Shown: positions 1 through 8,105, numbered from the stretch's first letter. The stretch: 12,698 bases of DNA from DASUFI01 sp036274635 (GCA_036274635.1 DASUFI010000167.1:1-12698), one strand, 5' to 3'. Translations and numbers: made by a program. The notes: generated by a model from the sequence alone, not told the origin.

Positions 1-40
1 GACGCGCCTTCCGCGCCGAATGACTTCTTCGACGGGCTCC
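1..40 (-). repeat. Dispersed 40-nt repeat, copy 1 (runs off the left edge)
   Basis: Read on the minus strand from 40 down to 1, this segment begins GGAGCCCGTCGA and matches 8066-8105 (plus strand) at 38 of 40 positions; the mismatches are at repeat positions 16 and 31. It starts at the last base of the M16 peptidase stop codon, so the element abuts or supplies the 3' end of that gene. It probably continues beyond the window. I see no open frame supporting a protein. It could be a miniature transposable element or a REP-like 3' hairpin element. Confidence 0.75.
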
Positions 41-3000
41 TAGCCTCCCGCCGGCGGCGGTGCGGTGCCCGCGGGCGCGGCGGGCGCAGCCGTCGCCTCG
101 GGCTTCACCACGATCCAGCTGGCGCGGTCGCGCGACAGCCACTTCTTCGCCAGCTCCGTGAGCTGCTCTGCGCTGACGCCCTGGTAGTCCGCCTCGAGGC
201 GTCGGATCTCGTCCAGCGCGCCGGCGCGCGTCTGGCTGTCGGACAGCACCGAGAGCCAGAAGTTGTTGCGCCGCAGCTGGTCGCGCACCTGCGCGAGAAC
301 CGGTGTCTTCTGGCGCTCGAGCTCCTCGGCCGTGACGCCGTCCTTCGCCAGCGAGTCCGTGACGGCGAGGCAGGCCTGCAGCACGGTGTCGGACTGCGAG
401 GGGTCGGACATGGCCTGCATGATGAGGAAGCCGACGCCGGGGAAGACCTGGCTCACCTGGCTGGCGGCGTTGGGCGAGTAGGACGTGCCCAGCTTCTCGC
501 GCACCTCGACGCGCAGGCGGTCGCGCACCACGCCGCCCAGCAGGTTCAGCTGGCGGCGCAGCGTGGGGTCGCGGCCGTCGCTGGTGGGCACGGCGACGAA
601 GAGCAGCGCCTGTGGCACCTCGGTGCTGATCGTGGCGTCCTCGTGCAGGCCGGTGGCCGGCTTGACGGCGAGGTTGGCGGAGACGTCCTGCGGCGCGGCC
701 CGCGGCGGCAGCGCGCCGAAGGTGCGCGCGGCGGCGGCCAGCGCGGCCTGTGCGTCGACCTGGCCCACGATGACCAGCTCGATGGGCGCGGACGCCAGCT
801 GCGGGTCGAGCCACGACCGCATGTCGGCGATCTCCACGGCCGCCAGCTCGCGCTGCGGCGGGAGGCCGAAGCGCGGATCGCCGCCGTGCAGCTGCGTCAG
901 GAAGGAGAGCTGCAGCGGCCCGTCGGGCCGGTGCGCGAGCTCGTCGAACATGGGCCCGAGGTTGCGGCGCGCCTGGTCCAGAGCCTCGGGGCGCCAGCCC
1001 GGGTCCTTGATGTAGGCGCACATGAGCTCGAGCTGCAGCAGCAGGTCGTCGGGCGTCGTGCTGCCGCTCAGGATGCTGGCGTCCTGCCCCACGTCGAAGG
1101 ACATGCCCGCCTCGCGCCCGGCGAGCAGGCGGCGCAGCTCGTCCTGGCTGTGCTTGCCCAGGCCGCCCTGGGTGAAGACCTCGCCCGTCATGAAGGCCAG
1201 CGCGCTGCGGTCCGGCGGCAGCGAGAGCAGGCCCTGGCCGAGGCGCGCCGAGACGAGCACCTGGCGCTCCTTGAAGGTGGTGGGCTTGATGGTGACCAGC
1301 ACGCCGTTCTCGAAGCGCGCGCGCAGCAGCTCGAGGTCGGCGACCGGCTCGCTGGTGGCCACCTTGCCGGCGTCCTCCTCGCGGCTGGCGTAGGCGAAGG
1401 CCAGCTCCGAGAGCTCGGGCGGTGGCGCCACCTCCACCTTCTCGCTGGCCTCCCACGCGGCCGACAGCTGCGCCTCGCCGTCGGCGCCGAGGTCCAGGCC
1501 GCCCACGGCCGAGAGGCGCAGGTGGCCCTCGCTCCACGCCTTGCGCAGCGCGTCGCGGCAGCCCTCGACGGTGAGCGCCTCGATGGCCGGCCGCAGGATC
1601 TCGCGGTCGGTCGCGGCCGTGGTCGGGATCACGCGCGCCTCGGCGGCGGCGAGGATCTCCTGGGCGAAGCTCTGGCTGGTGCGCGTGGGCTCGCTCTCGA
1701 CGGCCTCGTCCAGCGCGCGCAGCGCGTCCTTGCGCACCTCGTCCAGCTCCTGCTGGCGGAAGCCGTGCTCCAGCGCGCGGCGCAGCTCCTGCTCGCCCGC
1801 GGCCAGGGCCGGCTGCCACTGCTCGGGCTTGGCCACGACCGTGAGGTCCTCGCCCTCGGCCACGCGCAGGCCGCCGGCCTCGCCCAGCCGCGCCGTGAGG
1901 AAGGGCGCGTCCGGCTTCTTGGCCAGCTCGCGGAAGCGCAGGTTGACGATGCGGCGCGCGTAGTCGCGCGGCAGGTCCTCCACCATCTCGGCCTTCGTCT
2001 GCGGCTCGTCCTCCCATGGCTTCCAGCGCGCGGCGGTGAGCGTGACGAGGGGGATCTCGTCGCTGTGCAGCACGAAGACGTCGTCCTTCGCGGCGGGCGT
2101 GCCCAGCGGCGGCTCGCTGTCGGGCGGCGTCGGCGGCACGGCCAGGTCGCCGAACATCTGCTTGATCATCGGCCCCGGATCCGCGGGGCCGAGGTCGCCC
2201 ACGACGACGAGCGTCATGTTCTCGGGGCGGTACCAGTGCTGCCAGAAGTCGCGCACGCCGTCGGCCGTGAAGGCCAGGCGCACGTCCTTGATGCCGATGG
2301 GGATGCGCTCCGCGACGCGCGTGCCCGCGAAGGCGTCCTTGAGGTCGGCCACGCCCACGCGGAAGTCGGGGCTGTCCCGCTCGCGCTCCTCGCCGTCGAT
2401 GACGCCGACCTCGGAGTGCACCTCGTCGGGCAGCAGCGAGAGGCCGCCGGCCACGTCACGGAGGAAGGTGAGCCCCTCGCGCAGCGAGGTCTCGTCGCTG
2501 GTGGGCAGATCGAGCATGTAGACCGTCTGGCTGAAGTCCGTGCTGGCGTTGCTGTCCGCGCCGAAGGCCATGCCGTGGTGCTGGAACCACTCCACCAGGG
2601 TGCCTGGCGCGAAGTGCTCGCTGCCGTTGAAGGCCATGTGCTCGAGGAAGTGCGCCATGCCCTGCTGGCTGTCGGTCTCGGACAGGCTGCCGACGTCCAC
2701 GTGCAGGCGGATGTAGCAGCGCTGCTTCGGCTCGCCGTTGGACATCCACGCGTAGCGCAGCCCGTTGTCGAGCTGGCCGAAGTGCACGCGCGGGTTGGGC
2801 GGCACGTCCGAGCTCTGATGCTCCCACGGGCGGGCCTGGCCGGCGACACGCGGTGCCGACGTGGCGGCGGCCGTCGCGGCGGGCTGCGCGGGAGAGGCAG
2901 CGGGCGGCGGGGCGGTCGGCGCAGACTTCGCGGTGACCGCGGACGGCGCCGGCGGCGCTGGCGCGGCGGGCTGCACGGGCGCCGTCGGCTGAGCAGCCGG

Positions 3001-3123
3001 CGGCTGGGTGACCACGGACTGCGCGACCGCGGCGGAAGGCTGCTTGCCGAGCGTCGGGGACTCGCTCGCGCAGGCGAAAGCGAGGACGGCCAGCAGCAGC
3101 GACGGCAGGTGCCGGGTGTTCAC
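40..3123 (-). CDS. Exported M16-family zinc metallopeptidase (PqqL/pitrilysin-like, 1027 aa)
   Basis: Large insulinase-family peptidase, expected to degrade peptides outside the cytoplasm. The N-terminal M16 domain carries the inverted zinc motif HFLEH at residues 158-162 and the downstream ligand region EVGVIDGEE with Glu238 about 76 residues later, so it looks catalytically complete. The second half (from about residue 600) is a repeat of the fold without HxxEH, ending in the family's REKLGTSY motif (Arg875, Tyr882). Roughly 1030 residues suits the two-half, PqqL-type single-chain enzymes. I chose the GTG at 3121-3123: it gives a short hydrophobic signal ending LAFAC (Cys18, an imperfect lipobox, so possibly a lipoprotein), is preceded by GAGG about 8 nt upstream, and avoids overlap with the aldolase. 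A Pro/Ala-rich linker (residues about 27-95) tethers the enzyme to the signal region. The C-terminus is also Ala/Pro-rich. It lies 73 bp downstream of the threonine aldolase on the same strand and may share its transcript. Confidence 0.93.
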   Translation of the reverse strand: MNTRHLPSLLLAVLAFACASESPTLGKQPSAAVAQSVVTQPPAAQPTAPVQPAAPAPPAPSAVTAKSAPTAPPPAASPAQPAATAAATSAPRVAGQARPWEHQSSDVPPNPRVHFGQLDNGLRYAWMSNGEPKQRCYIRLHVDVGSLSETDSQQGMAHFLEHMAFNGSEHFAPGTLVEWFQHHGMAFGADSNASTDFSQTVYMLDLPTSDETSLREGLTFLRDVAGGLSLLPDEVHSEVGVIDGEERERDSPDFRVGVADLKDAFAGTRVAERIPIGIKDVRLAFTADGVRDFWQHWYRPENMTLVVVGDLGPADPGPMIKQMFGDLAVPPTPPDSEPPLGTPAAKDDVFVLHSDEIPLVTLTAARWKPWEDEPQTKAEMVEDLPRDYARRIVNLRFRELAKKPDAPFLTARLGEAGGLRVAEGEDLTVVAKPEQWQPALAAGEQELRRALEHGFRQQELDEVRKDALRALDEAVESEPTRTSQSFAQEILAAAEARVIPTTAATDREILRPAIEALTVEGCRDALRKAWSEGHLRLSAVGGLDLGADGEAQLSAAWEASEKVEVAPPPELSELAFAYASREEDAGKVATSEPVADLELLRARFENGVLVTIKPTTFKERQVLVSARLGQGLLSLPPDRSALAFMTGEVFTQGGLGKHSQDELRRLLAGREAGMSFDVGQDASILSGSTTPDDLLLQLELMCAYIKDPGWRPEALDQARRNLGPMFDELAHRPDGPLQLSFLTQLHGGDPRFGLPPQRELAAVEIADMRSWLDPQLASAPIELVIVGQVDAQAALAAAARTFGALPPRAAPQDVSANLAVKPATGLHEDATISTEVPQALLFVAVPTSDGRDPTLRRQLNLLGGVVRDRLRVEVREKLGTSYSPNAASQVSQVFPGVGFLIMQAMSDPSQSDTVLQACLAVTDSLAKDGVTAEELERQKTPVLAQVRDQLRRNNFWLSVLSDSQTRAGALDEIRRLEADYQGVSAEQLTELAKKWLSRDRASWIVVKPEATAAPAAPAGTAPPPAGG

Positions 3124-3157
3124 GAGCGAACCTCGAACGGGGCCGGAAGGAAGGCCC

Positions 3158-3166
3158 ACCGTATCA
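3158..3166 (-). promoter_or_regulatory. Possible extended -10 box ahead of the M16 gene
   Basis: On the minus strand the sequence reads TGATACGGT, a TGn-TANNNT extended -10 form, inside the 73-bp gap after the aldolase. Transcription would begin about 28 nt before the GTG start. No good -35 hexamer is visible 17 nt upstream, so this is only a candidate for an extra internal promoter. Confidence 0.25.
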
Positions 3167-3196
3167 CGCGCCGGCTCCCCGGCGGGAGGGGCGAGG

Positions 3197-4213
3197 TCAG
3201 CGGAAGACGGCGCGACAGGCGGCCACGGCGGCCTCGAGCGCGTCGTCGCCCGCGTCGCGGTGGAAGACGAAGCGCACGCGCTGCGGATCGAGGGCGATGG
3301 CGAGGACGTGGCGCTCGCGCAAGGCCTGCTCGGCGACGCGCGCGTCGCCGCGCGTGGTGACGAAGACGATGTTGGTCTCGATGCCGCGCGCGTCCAGCTC
3401 CACGCCCGGCAGGCGCGCGACTTCCTCCGCGAAGGAGCGCGCCCGGCGGTGGTCGGCGGCCAGCTGGGCCGGCCCTTCCTCAAGCGCGAGCAGGCCCGCG
3501 GCCGCCAGCACGCCCGCCTGCCGCATGCCGCCGCCCAGCGCCTTGCGCAGCCGCCGCGCCGTGGCGACCAGGTCACGCGAGCCCACGACGAGCGAGCCCA
3601 CCGGCGCGCCGAGCCCCTTGGAGAGGCACAGCGAGACGGCGTCCATGTCGCGTGCGATGCGCGCCACCGGCAGGCCGCTCGCGACGGCGGCGTTGAAGAC
3701 GCGCGCCCCGTCCATGTGCAGCCGCAGGCCGCGGCCGCGCGCCAGCGCTGCCAGCGCGTCGACGCGCGCCTGCGGCAGCACCGCGCCGCCGGCGTAGTTG
3801 TGCGTGTTCTCGAGCGAGAGCACGGACGTGATCGGGTGGTGCACGTCGGGGCTGCGGATGACGCGCTCGACGTCCTCGTCGCGCGGGCAGCCGCGCTCGC
3901 CGTGCACCGTGCTGAGCTGCACGCCCCACCAGCGCGCCGCCGCGCCGCCCTCGTTGAGCAGGACGTGCGCGCGCTCCTCCACGATGACCTCCTCGCCCGG
4001 CCGCGTCAGCGCGCCCAGCGAGATCTGGTTGCCCATCGTGCCCGAGGGGATGAAGAGCGCGTCCTCCTTGCCGAAGAGGTCGGCCGCGTGTCGCTGCAGG
4101 CGGTTGACCGTGGGGTCCTCGCCGAAGACGTCGTCGCCGACCTCGGCCGCCGCCATGGCCGCGCGCATGGCGGGCGTCGGACGTGTCACGGTGTCGCTGC
4201 GCAGGTCGAACAC
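3197..4213 (-). CDS. ltaE: Low-specificity L-threonine aldolase (338 aa, PLP enzyme)
   Basis: Cytoplasmic PLP-dependent aldolase that cleaves L-threonine or L-allo-threonine to glycine and acetaldehyde. The N-terminus FDLRSDTVTRPTPAMR followed by VGDDVFGEDPTVN is the family signature. Lys199 in LCLSKGLGAPVGSL is the Schiff-base lysine, Asp168 in HMDGAR is the PLP pyridine-nitrogen ligand, SGTMGNQ (57-63) is the phosphate-binding loop, His83 is the ring-stacking residue, and His125 falls at the place of E. coli His126. The length is normal for the family. The start is GTG (4211-4213), fixed by an excellent Shine-Dalgarno and by alignment of residue 2 with the family N-terminus. It is first in a minus-strand pair with the M16 peptidase and diverges from esterase A. 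It shows no sign of damage. The stereospecificity (L-allo, L, or low) cannot be decided from sequence. Confidence 0.96.
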   Translation of the reverse strand: MFDLRSDTVTRPTPAMRAAMAAAEVGDDVFGEDPTVNRLQRHAADLFGKEDALFIPSGTMGNQISLGALTRPGEEVIVEERAHVLLNEGGAAARWWGVQLSTVHGERGCPRDEDVERVIRSPDVHHPITSVLSLENTHNYAGGAVLPQARVDALAALARGRGLRLHMDGARVFNAAVASGLPVARIARDMDAVSLCLSKGLGAPVGSLVVGSRDLVATARRLRKALGGGMRQAGVLAAAGLLALEEGPAQLAADHRRARSFAEEVARLPGVELDARGIETNIVFVTTRGDARVAEQALRERHVLAIALDPQRVRFVFHRDAGDDALEAAVAACRAVFR

Positions 4214-4215
4214 GG

Positions 4216-4223
4216 CTCCTCCT
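4216..4223 (-). promoter_or_regulatory. Strong Shine-Dalgarno for the threonine aldolase
   Basis: The minus strand reads AGGAGGAG, with its AGGAGG core 4 nt before the GTG start codon. It decides the start and contrasts with esterases A and B, which have no recognisable Shine-Dalgarno. Confidence 0.8.
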
Positions 4224-4237
4224 CGCGGGGGGTCGAC

Positions 4238-4243
4238 ACTGTA
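4238..4243 (-). promoter_or_regulatory. Candidate -10 box for the aldolase/peptidase transcript
   Basis: The minus strand reads TACAGT (TANNNT form). Transcription would begin near 4231, leaving a leader of about 18 nt that contains the Shine-Dalgarno. The -35 position (4261-4266, CGGGAC on the minus strand) is a poor match. It lies in the 172-bp divergent gap. Confidence 0.3.
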
Positions 4244-4313
4244 GCGTCGTGCCGCGCCGCGTCCCGCGCGCGGCCGCGCGGTTCCTGGCGCCGGCGGGCC
4301 ACCCCGGCTCGCC

Positions 4314-4352
4314 TGGCCGTGTCGGGAAAGGCCCAGTAGACTAGGCGGTCCG
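4314..4352 (+). promoter_or_regulatory. Promoter of esterase A: TGGCCG-N17-TAGACT plus GGTCCG
   Basis: The -35-like TGGCCG is at 4314-4319, the -10-like TAGACT at 4337-4342, with an exact 17-nt spacer. Four bases later comes GGTCCG (4347-4352) at the expected transcription start. The same three words at identical spacing occur at 10120-10158 before esterase C, while the spacers differ at 12 of 17 positions. Conserved hexamers with a free spacer are what a shared sigma factor would produce. The leader to the ATG at 4386 would be about 36 nt. The sequence around GGTCCG is also a small palindrome here (GGCGG-T-CCGCC, 4344-4354). Confidence 0.6.
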
Positions 4353-4385
4353 CCCGGCTCTCTCCCCCTGGTCGATCACCCCCGC

Positions 4386-6209
4386 ATGCCGACCGTGGCT
4401 CGTCCTCTCGCTGGCCTCCTCATCCTCGCGGGCCTGGCCGCGGCCCAGCAGGCCGCGCCGCGCCTCGATGCCGTCGATGCCGCCATCCGCGAGCGCCGCA
4501 TCGCGCTCACGGGCGACCTCGGCCTGCCGCCGCTCGCGCCGCTCACGGCCGATAGCCCGCTCGACAGCATGTACTTCGCCGACCGTGTGCCGGTGCCGCA
4601 GGAGCAGCCGCCGGCCGGCCCGGAAGGCGGCCCGGGCCAGATGTTCACGGGCTTCATTCCCGCCGGCCCGGACGGCACGGGCACGGACAAGGCCGAGAGC
4701 TTCCAGTACCAGGTGCCGGGCAGCTACGACCCGGAAGGCCCGCCGCTGCCGATGGTCATCGCTTACCACGGCTTCGGCCAGTCGGCAAAGAGCGTGGCCA
4801 CGTCCTCGATCATCGACGAGGTCTGCAACATCCACGGCTGGTTCTACATGGCGCCCACGGGCATCGACGACCAGCTCTACGGCTCGCCCATCAGCCAGCA
4901 GAACACGTCCGCCGCCATCCAGTGGGTGCTGGACAACTTCAACGTCGACCCCGACCGCCTGTACATGGTGGGCTTCTCGATGGGCGGCGGCGTGGTGTGC
5001 AACTACGTCGCGCGCCACCGCGACCCGCACGGCATCATGATCGCCGCACTCGGCGTCGTCTCGGGCACGATGGACTGGGTGCTCGAGTACAACATGGGCA
5101 ACTCGGCCATCAAGGACCTGCTCATCAACCCGTACAACTTCGGCGGCACGCCGACGCAGGAGCCCTTCGCCTACGAGCAGTCCAGCACGCTGCACTTCCA
5201 GCCGGACAGCTACCCGCCGCTGCCCGGCGTGCTGCAGCTGCCTCTGAGCATGGGGCAGAACCTCGGCAGCACGCCCACCTACGTCACCTGGGACCTCGGC
5301 GACCCCACCACCGGCGTCGCGAGCGAGCAGCCGGTGCTGCTGGGCGTGCTGGCCGGGCTGGGAGGCGTCTTCGAGAGCCATCCGGTCACCGGCGTCTCGC
5401 CGCCGCACAGCTGGCTGGTGCTCGACGAGGTGGGGCTCTTCGCCTTCTTCGAAGGCAAGGCGGTCAACCGCGCGCCGCTGGCCTTCGAGGGGCTGTACGA
5501 CGGCAGCACGCAGGTGTCGTGGGCGCAGCTGACGCAGCGCACGCCCGGCTCCTTCTCGCACGTCAACGGCATCGCCGACGTGGGTCTGCGCAAGGTGATC
5601 GTCTCCGACGTGCAGAACGCCGAGAACCTGCAGGTGCACGTGGACGCCGCGGGCATCCTCGGCCCGGGCAAGGTGAACATCTCGGCCAGCTCCACGGATC
5701 CCCTCCCCAGCGACCTGCAGATCGACGACCTGGCCGCGCCGCCGGCCTGGCTGCAGGACCCCGCCTCGGGCGCGCTGCTCGATGGCACGGAGTCCGACCC
5801 CTTCCAGGAAGGGCTCATCACGCCGCTGCAGGGCTTCGGCTCGACCTCGGTCGACCTCATGACGGACAGCGGCTACATCGCCGACCTCAGCTCCTCGCCC
5901 GAGCCCGCGCCGCTGGGCACCAGCATCAACCTGGCCCTGGACGCGCCCGATGCCGCCACGCTGGTTATCCTGCTGGTGGGTTTCGACCAGGCGCTGACCA
6001 AGACGCACGGCCACAAGGTGCTCGTGGCGCTGGGCCCGCCCACCTTCCTGATCAGCCTGGTGCTGGGGCCCGCCGGCAAGCTCGACGTGCCGGCGTTCGT
6101 GCCCAACGACCCCAGCCTCACGGGGCTGGAGGTGCTCATGCAGGGCGTCTTCGTGGACAGCGTCGGCCTGAACTCGATCAGCAACCTCTGGCTGCTGGAC
6201 ATCGGCTGA
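4386..6209 (+). CDS. Secreted alpha/beta-hydrolase esterase A (PHB depolymerase/LpqC-like, 607 aa)
   Basis: Predicted exported serine esterase. A signal peptide with hydrophobic core LAGLLILAGLAAA probably ends at Ala20|Gln21. The N-terminal signature GDLGLPPL...DSMYFADR is shared with esterases B and C. The catalytic core (about 105-360) has oxyanion-type YHGFGQSA (His128), nucleophile elbow GFSMGGG (Ser198), TWDLGDP (Asp303/Asp306) and PPHSW (His341), giving a likely Ser198-Asp306-His341 triad. HGxxQSA resembles the PHB depolymerase/feruloyl esterase family. The mature chain holds only two cysteines, Cys147 and Cys205, suggesting one disulfide beside the active site. Residues 360-500 form a beta-rich region I do not recognise, and about 500-607 is the tail shared by the three paralogues. 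The ATG fits the signal peptide, but no Shine-Dalgarno precedes it. The FG-GAP lipoprotein gene follows 48 bp later. The substrate is unknown: polyester, feruloyl/acetyl ester on a glycan, or lipid are all possible. Confidence 0.85.
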   Translation: MPTVARPLAGLLILAGLAAAQQAAPRLDAVDAAIRERRIALTGDLGLPPLAPLTADSPLDSMYFADRVPVPQEQPPAGPEGGPGQMFTGFIPAGPDGTGTDKAESFQYQVPGSYDPEGPPLPMVIAYHGFGQSAKSVATSSIIDEVCNIHGWFYMAPTGIDDQLYGSPISQQNTSAAIQWVLDNFNVDPDRLYMVGFSMGGGVVCNYVARHRDPHGIMIAALGVVSGTMDWVLEYNMGNSAIKDLLINPYNFGGTPTQEPFAYEQSSTLHFQPDSYPPLPGVLQLPLSMGQNLGSTPTYVTWDLGDPTTGVASEQPVLLGVLAGLGGVFESHPVTGVSPPHSWLVLDEVGLFAFFEGKAVNRAPLAFEGLYDGSTQVSWAQLTQRTPGSFSHVNGIADVGLRKVIVSDVQNAENLQVHVDAAGILGPGKVNISASSTDPLPSDLQIDDLAAPPAWLQDPASGALLDGTESDPFQEGLITPLQGFGSTSVDLMTDSGYIADLSSSPEPAPLGTSINLALDAPDAATLVILLVGFDQALTKTHGHKVLVALGPPTFLISLVLGPAGKLDVPAFVPNDPSLTGLEVLMQGVFVDSVGLNSISNLWLLDIG

Positions 6210-6224
6210 GCGCCGGAAGGCCTC

Positions 6225-6251
6225 TGGTCGCCGGCTTCCCGCGCGTATCGT
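6225..6251 (+). promoter_or_regulatory. Weak candidate promoter giving a leaderless FG-GAP transcript
   Basis: TGGTCG (6225-6230), a 15-nt spacer and TATCGT (6246-6251) resemble the esterase A promoter. TATCGT ends 6 nt before the ATG at 6258, so transcription would begin at the start codon itself and the mRNA would be leaderless. The absence of a clear Shine-Dalgarno agrees. The short spacer weakens the case; simple read-through from esterase A (48-bp gap) is the alternative. Confidence 0.3.
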
Positions 6252-6257
6252 GGCGGC

Positions 6258-7970
6258 ATGTGCCGCCGGCCGCCCGCCGCCCTGCTGCTGAGCGCCTGCC
6301 TCGGCCTGGCCGCGTGCGGCGGCTCGGCGCGCCCGCTGTTCGAGCGCGTGGAGTGCGGCGCCGAGATCGCCCTGGAGAGCGGCGCGCGCGGCGCGGACCA
6401 GACGCTGCTCGACCTGCACGGCAACGGCCTCGCCCTGCTCGACGTCGACGGCGACGGCGACCTCGACCTGCTGCTGGTCGACGGCAGCACCCGTGAGCGC
6501 GTGGCCACCAAGCGGCAGGTGAGCCACCACCTGCTCATCAACACCGGCGTGCGCGACGGCGCGCCGCGCTTCGAGTCCGTGCCCGGCGCGACCGGCCTGC
6601 GCATGAACGGCTGGCCCACCGGCGTGGCCGTGGGCGACGTGGACCGCGACGGCCGGCCCGACGTGCTCATCGGCGGCTTCGGCGAGGATGCGCTGTTCCT
6701 CAACCGCACGCCGGCCGGCGGCGCGCCGCGCTTCGAGCGCCGGGAGCTGCCGGGCCACCTCTCCACGCGCGACTGGACCACGAGCGTGGCGCTGGCGGAC
6801 GCCGACGGCGACGGCGACCTCGACGCCTACCTCGCGCGCTACGTCGATCTCGACCCCGCGGCCCCGCCGCGCGCACTGCCCGACGGCGCGCCCTGCACCT
6901 GGAAGGGCCATGACGTGCCGTGCGGGCCGGCCGGCCTGCCTCCGCAGCTCGACGTGCTGCTGCTGGGCGACGGCGCCGGCAACTTCATCGACGCCAGCGA
7001 CACGAGCGGCATCCGCGCCGTGCCGCCGGCCGCGACGCTGGGCGTGCTCTTCGCGGACCTGAACGACGACGGCTGGCCGGACCTGTACCTCGCCAACGAC
7101 GCGCAGCCCGACGCGCTGCTGGTCAACCAGGGCAACGGCACCTTTGCCGACAAGAGCGCGCTCGGCGGCGACGCGACCGCCGCCGCCTTCGCGCACGCGG
7201 GGCCCAGCGTGGACCTGGGCGACTTCGACCGCGACGGCGACTTCGACCTCGTGCTGGGCGGCTTCCCCGACGAGGGCCTGGGCCTGTTCCGCGAGGACGG
7301 CGGCCTGCTCTTCCGCGAGGCAGGGGCCGGCGCCGGGCTGACGGAAACCAGCCGCCCGATGCTGGCCTGGGGCCTGCACCTGGCGGACTTCGACGCGGAC
7401 GGCTGGGAGGACATCGCCTCCAGCAACGGCCACGTGTACATGCAGGCGGACCTGCCCGACACGGGCACGAGCTGGCGCCAGCGCTCGCAGCTCTTCCGCG
7501 GCGAGCGCGGCGGGCGCTTCGCGGGCGACTCCTTCCCCGAGAACGCGCGCTGGGCGGGCCGCGCGTCGGCGCGCGGCGACCTCGACGGCGACGGCGACCT
7601 GGACCTCGTGGTGCTGACGCTGGACGCCAGCCCGCGCGTGTACGTCAACCGCACGGACGCGCCGCAGCGCCAGATGCTGATCAGGCTGCAGGACCCGGTC
7701 GGCACGCCTCTCGGCGCGACGCTCAGGCTGCGCCTCGATGATGGCCCACGCGTGAGCCAGGTGCTGTCCTCGCGCGGCTTCCAGGCCGCGTCCGACGCGC
7801 GGCTGCACGTGGCGGGCACTGGCCCGGTGCGCTCGGCCGAGGTGCGCTGGAACGGCGGCGCGCGCGAGGTGCTGGATGCCTCCGCGCTGGCCTTCGGGCG
7901 GCAGATCGTGCTGCGGCGCGGCCTGGGCGTGGTCTCCAGCCGTCCGCTGGTCGCGGCGCCGGAGCCGTGA
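6258..7970 (+). CDS. CRTAC1-family FG-GAP/VCBS repeat lipoprotein with degenerate ASPIC/UnbV-like end (570 aa)
   Basis: Exported, lipid-anchored beta-propeller-type protein. The signal ends in the lipobox LAAC at residues 17-20, so Cys20 should be lipidated. Seven calcium-binding FG-GAP-type loops follow between residues about 62 and 455, each with a D-x-[DN]-x-D-G core: DVDGDGDLD (62-70), DVDRDGRPD, DADGDGDLD, DLNDDGWPD, DFDRDGDFD, DFDADGWED and DLDGDGDLD (441-449). The CTWKGHDVPCGPAGL stretch and the NGHVY motif are typical of the bacterial CRTAC1 group. The last 95 residues resemble the ASPIC/UnbV domain but lack a clean HFGLG-type motif. Such proteins are thought to bind calcium and adhere or present at the surface; no enzymatic role is assigned. 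It sits between esterases A and B on the same strand, and a shared transcript with A is plausible. The start is chosen from the lipobox distance. Confidence 0.88.
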   Translation: MCRRPPAALLLSACLGLAACGGSARPLFERVECGAEIALESGARGADQTLLDLHGNGLALLDVDGDGDLDLLLVDGSTRERVATKRQVSHHLLINTGVRDGAPRFESVPGATGLRMNGWPTGVAVGDVDRDGRPDVLIGGFGEDALFLNRTPAGGAPRFERRELPGHLSTRDWTTSVALADADGDGDLDAYLARYVDLDPAAPPRALPDGAPCTWKGHDVPCGPAGLPPQLDVLLLGDGAGNFIDASDTSGIRAVPPAATLGVLFADLNDDGWPDLYLANDAQPDALLVNQGNGTFADKSALGGDATAAAFAHAGPSVDLGDFDRDGDFDLVLGGFPDEGLGLFREDGGLLFREAGAGAGLTETSRPMLAWGLHLADFDADGWEDIASSNGHVYMQADLPDTGTSWRQRSQLFRGERGGRFAGDSFPENARWAGRASARGDLDGDGDLDLVVLTLDASPRVYVNRTDAPQRQMLIRLQDPVGTPLGATLRLRLDDGPRVSQVLSSRGFQAASDARLHVAGTGPVRSAEVRWNGGAREVLDASALAFGRQIVLRRGLGVVSSRPLVAAPEP

Positions 7971-7995
7971 GGCCGGGGGGCCGCGCGGCCCGGCC
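7971..7995 (+). terminator. GC hairpin directly after the FG-GAP gene, possible terminator
   Basis: Arms GGCCGGG (7971-7977) and CCCGGCC (7989-7995) form a 7-bp all-GC stem whose first base follows the TGA stop codon. The 11-nt loop contains the self-complementary CCGCGCGG overlapping the right arm. No T-tract follows, so this is at most a weak or Rho-assisted terminator, or an mRNA 3'-end stabiliser. Confidence 0.4.
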
Positions 7996-8065
7996 GTCGA
8001 TCCTGCAGGCAACCCGCGGCCACGCGGGGCCCGCCGAGCAGCTTGCCGGGGGTGCCGACGGCCCG

Positions 8066-8105
8066 GGAGCCCGTCGAAGACGTCATTCGGCGCGGCAGGC
8101 GCGTC
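8066..8105 (+). repeat. Dispersed 40-nt repeat, copy 2
   Basis: Matches the reverse complement of 1-40 at 38 of 40 positions, with A-to-C differences at repeat positions 16 and 31. It lies 95 bp after the FG-GAP stop codon, whereas copy 1 begins at the stop codon of the M16 gene; both copies are therefore 3' to a gene and read in the same sense as it. Confidence 0.8.

Noticed and set aside
1..40. The left-edge repeat as the C-terminus of a coding gene (frame reading DAPSAPNDFFDGLL)
   Set aside because: The frame does not stop at the repeat boundary but continues antisense through the peptidase, and the second copy sits in a spacer with no supported gene. Not excluded, but unsupported.
643..3360. 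905-codon plus-strand open frame opposite the M16 peptidase
   Set aside because: Low-complexity Arg/Ala/Leu composition and no family signature; antisense shadow of a well-supported peptidase gene.
3124..3576. In-frame upstream extension of the M16 gene
   Set aside because: It would overlap the threonine aldolase by about 380 bp, encode Arg/Ser-rich nonsense and bury the signal sequence; the GTG at 3123 has a GAGG about 8 nt upstream.
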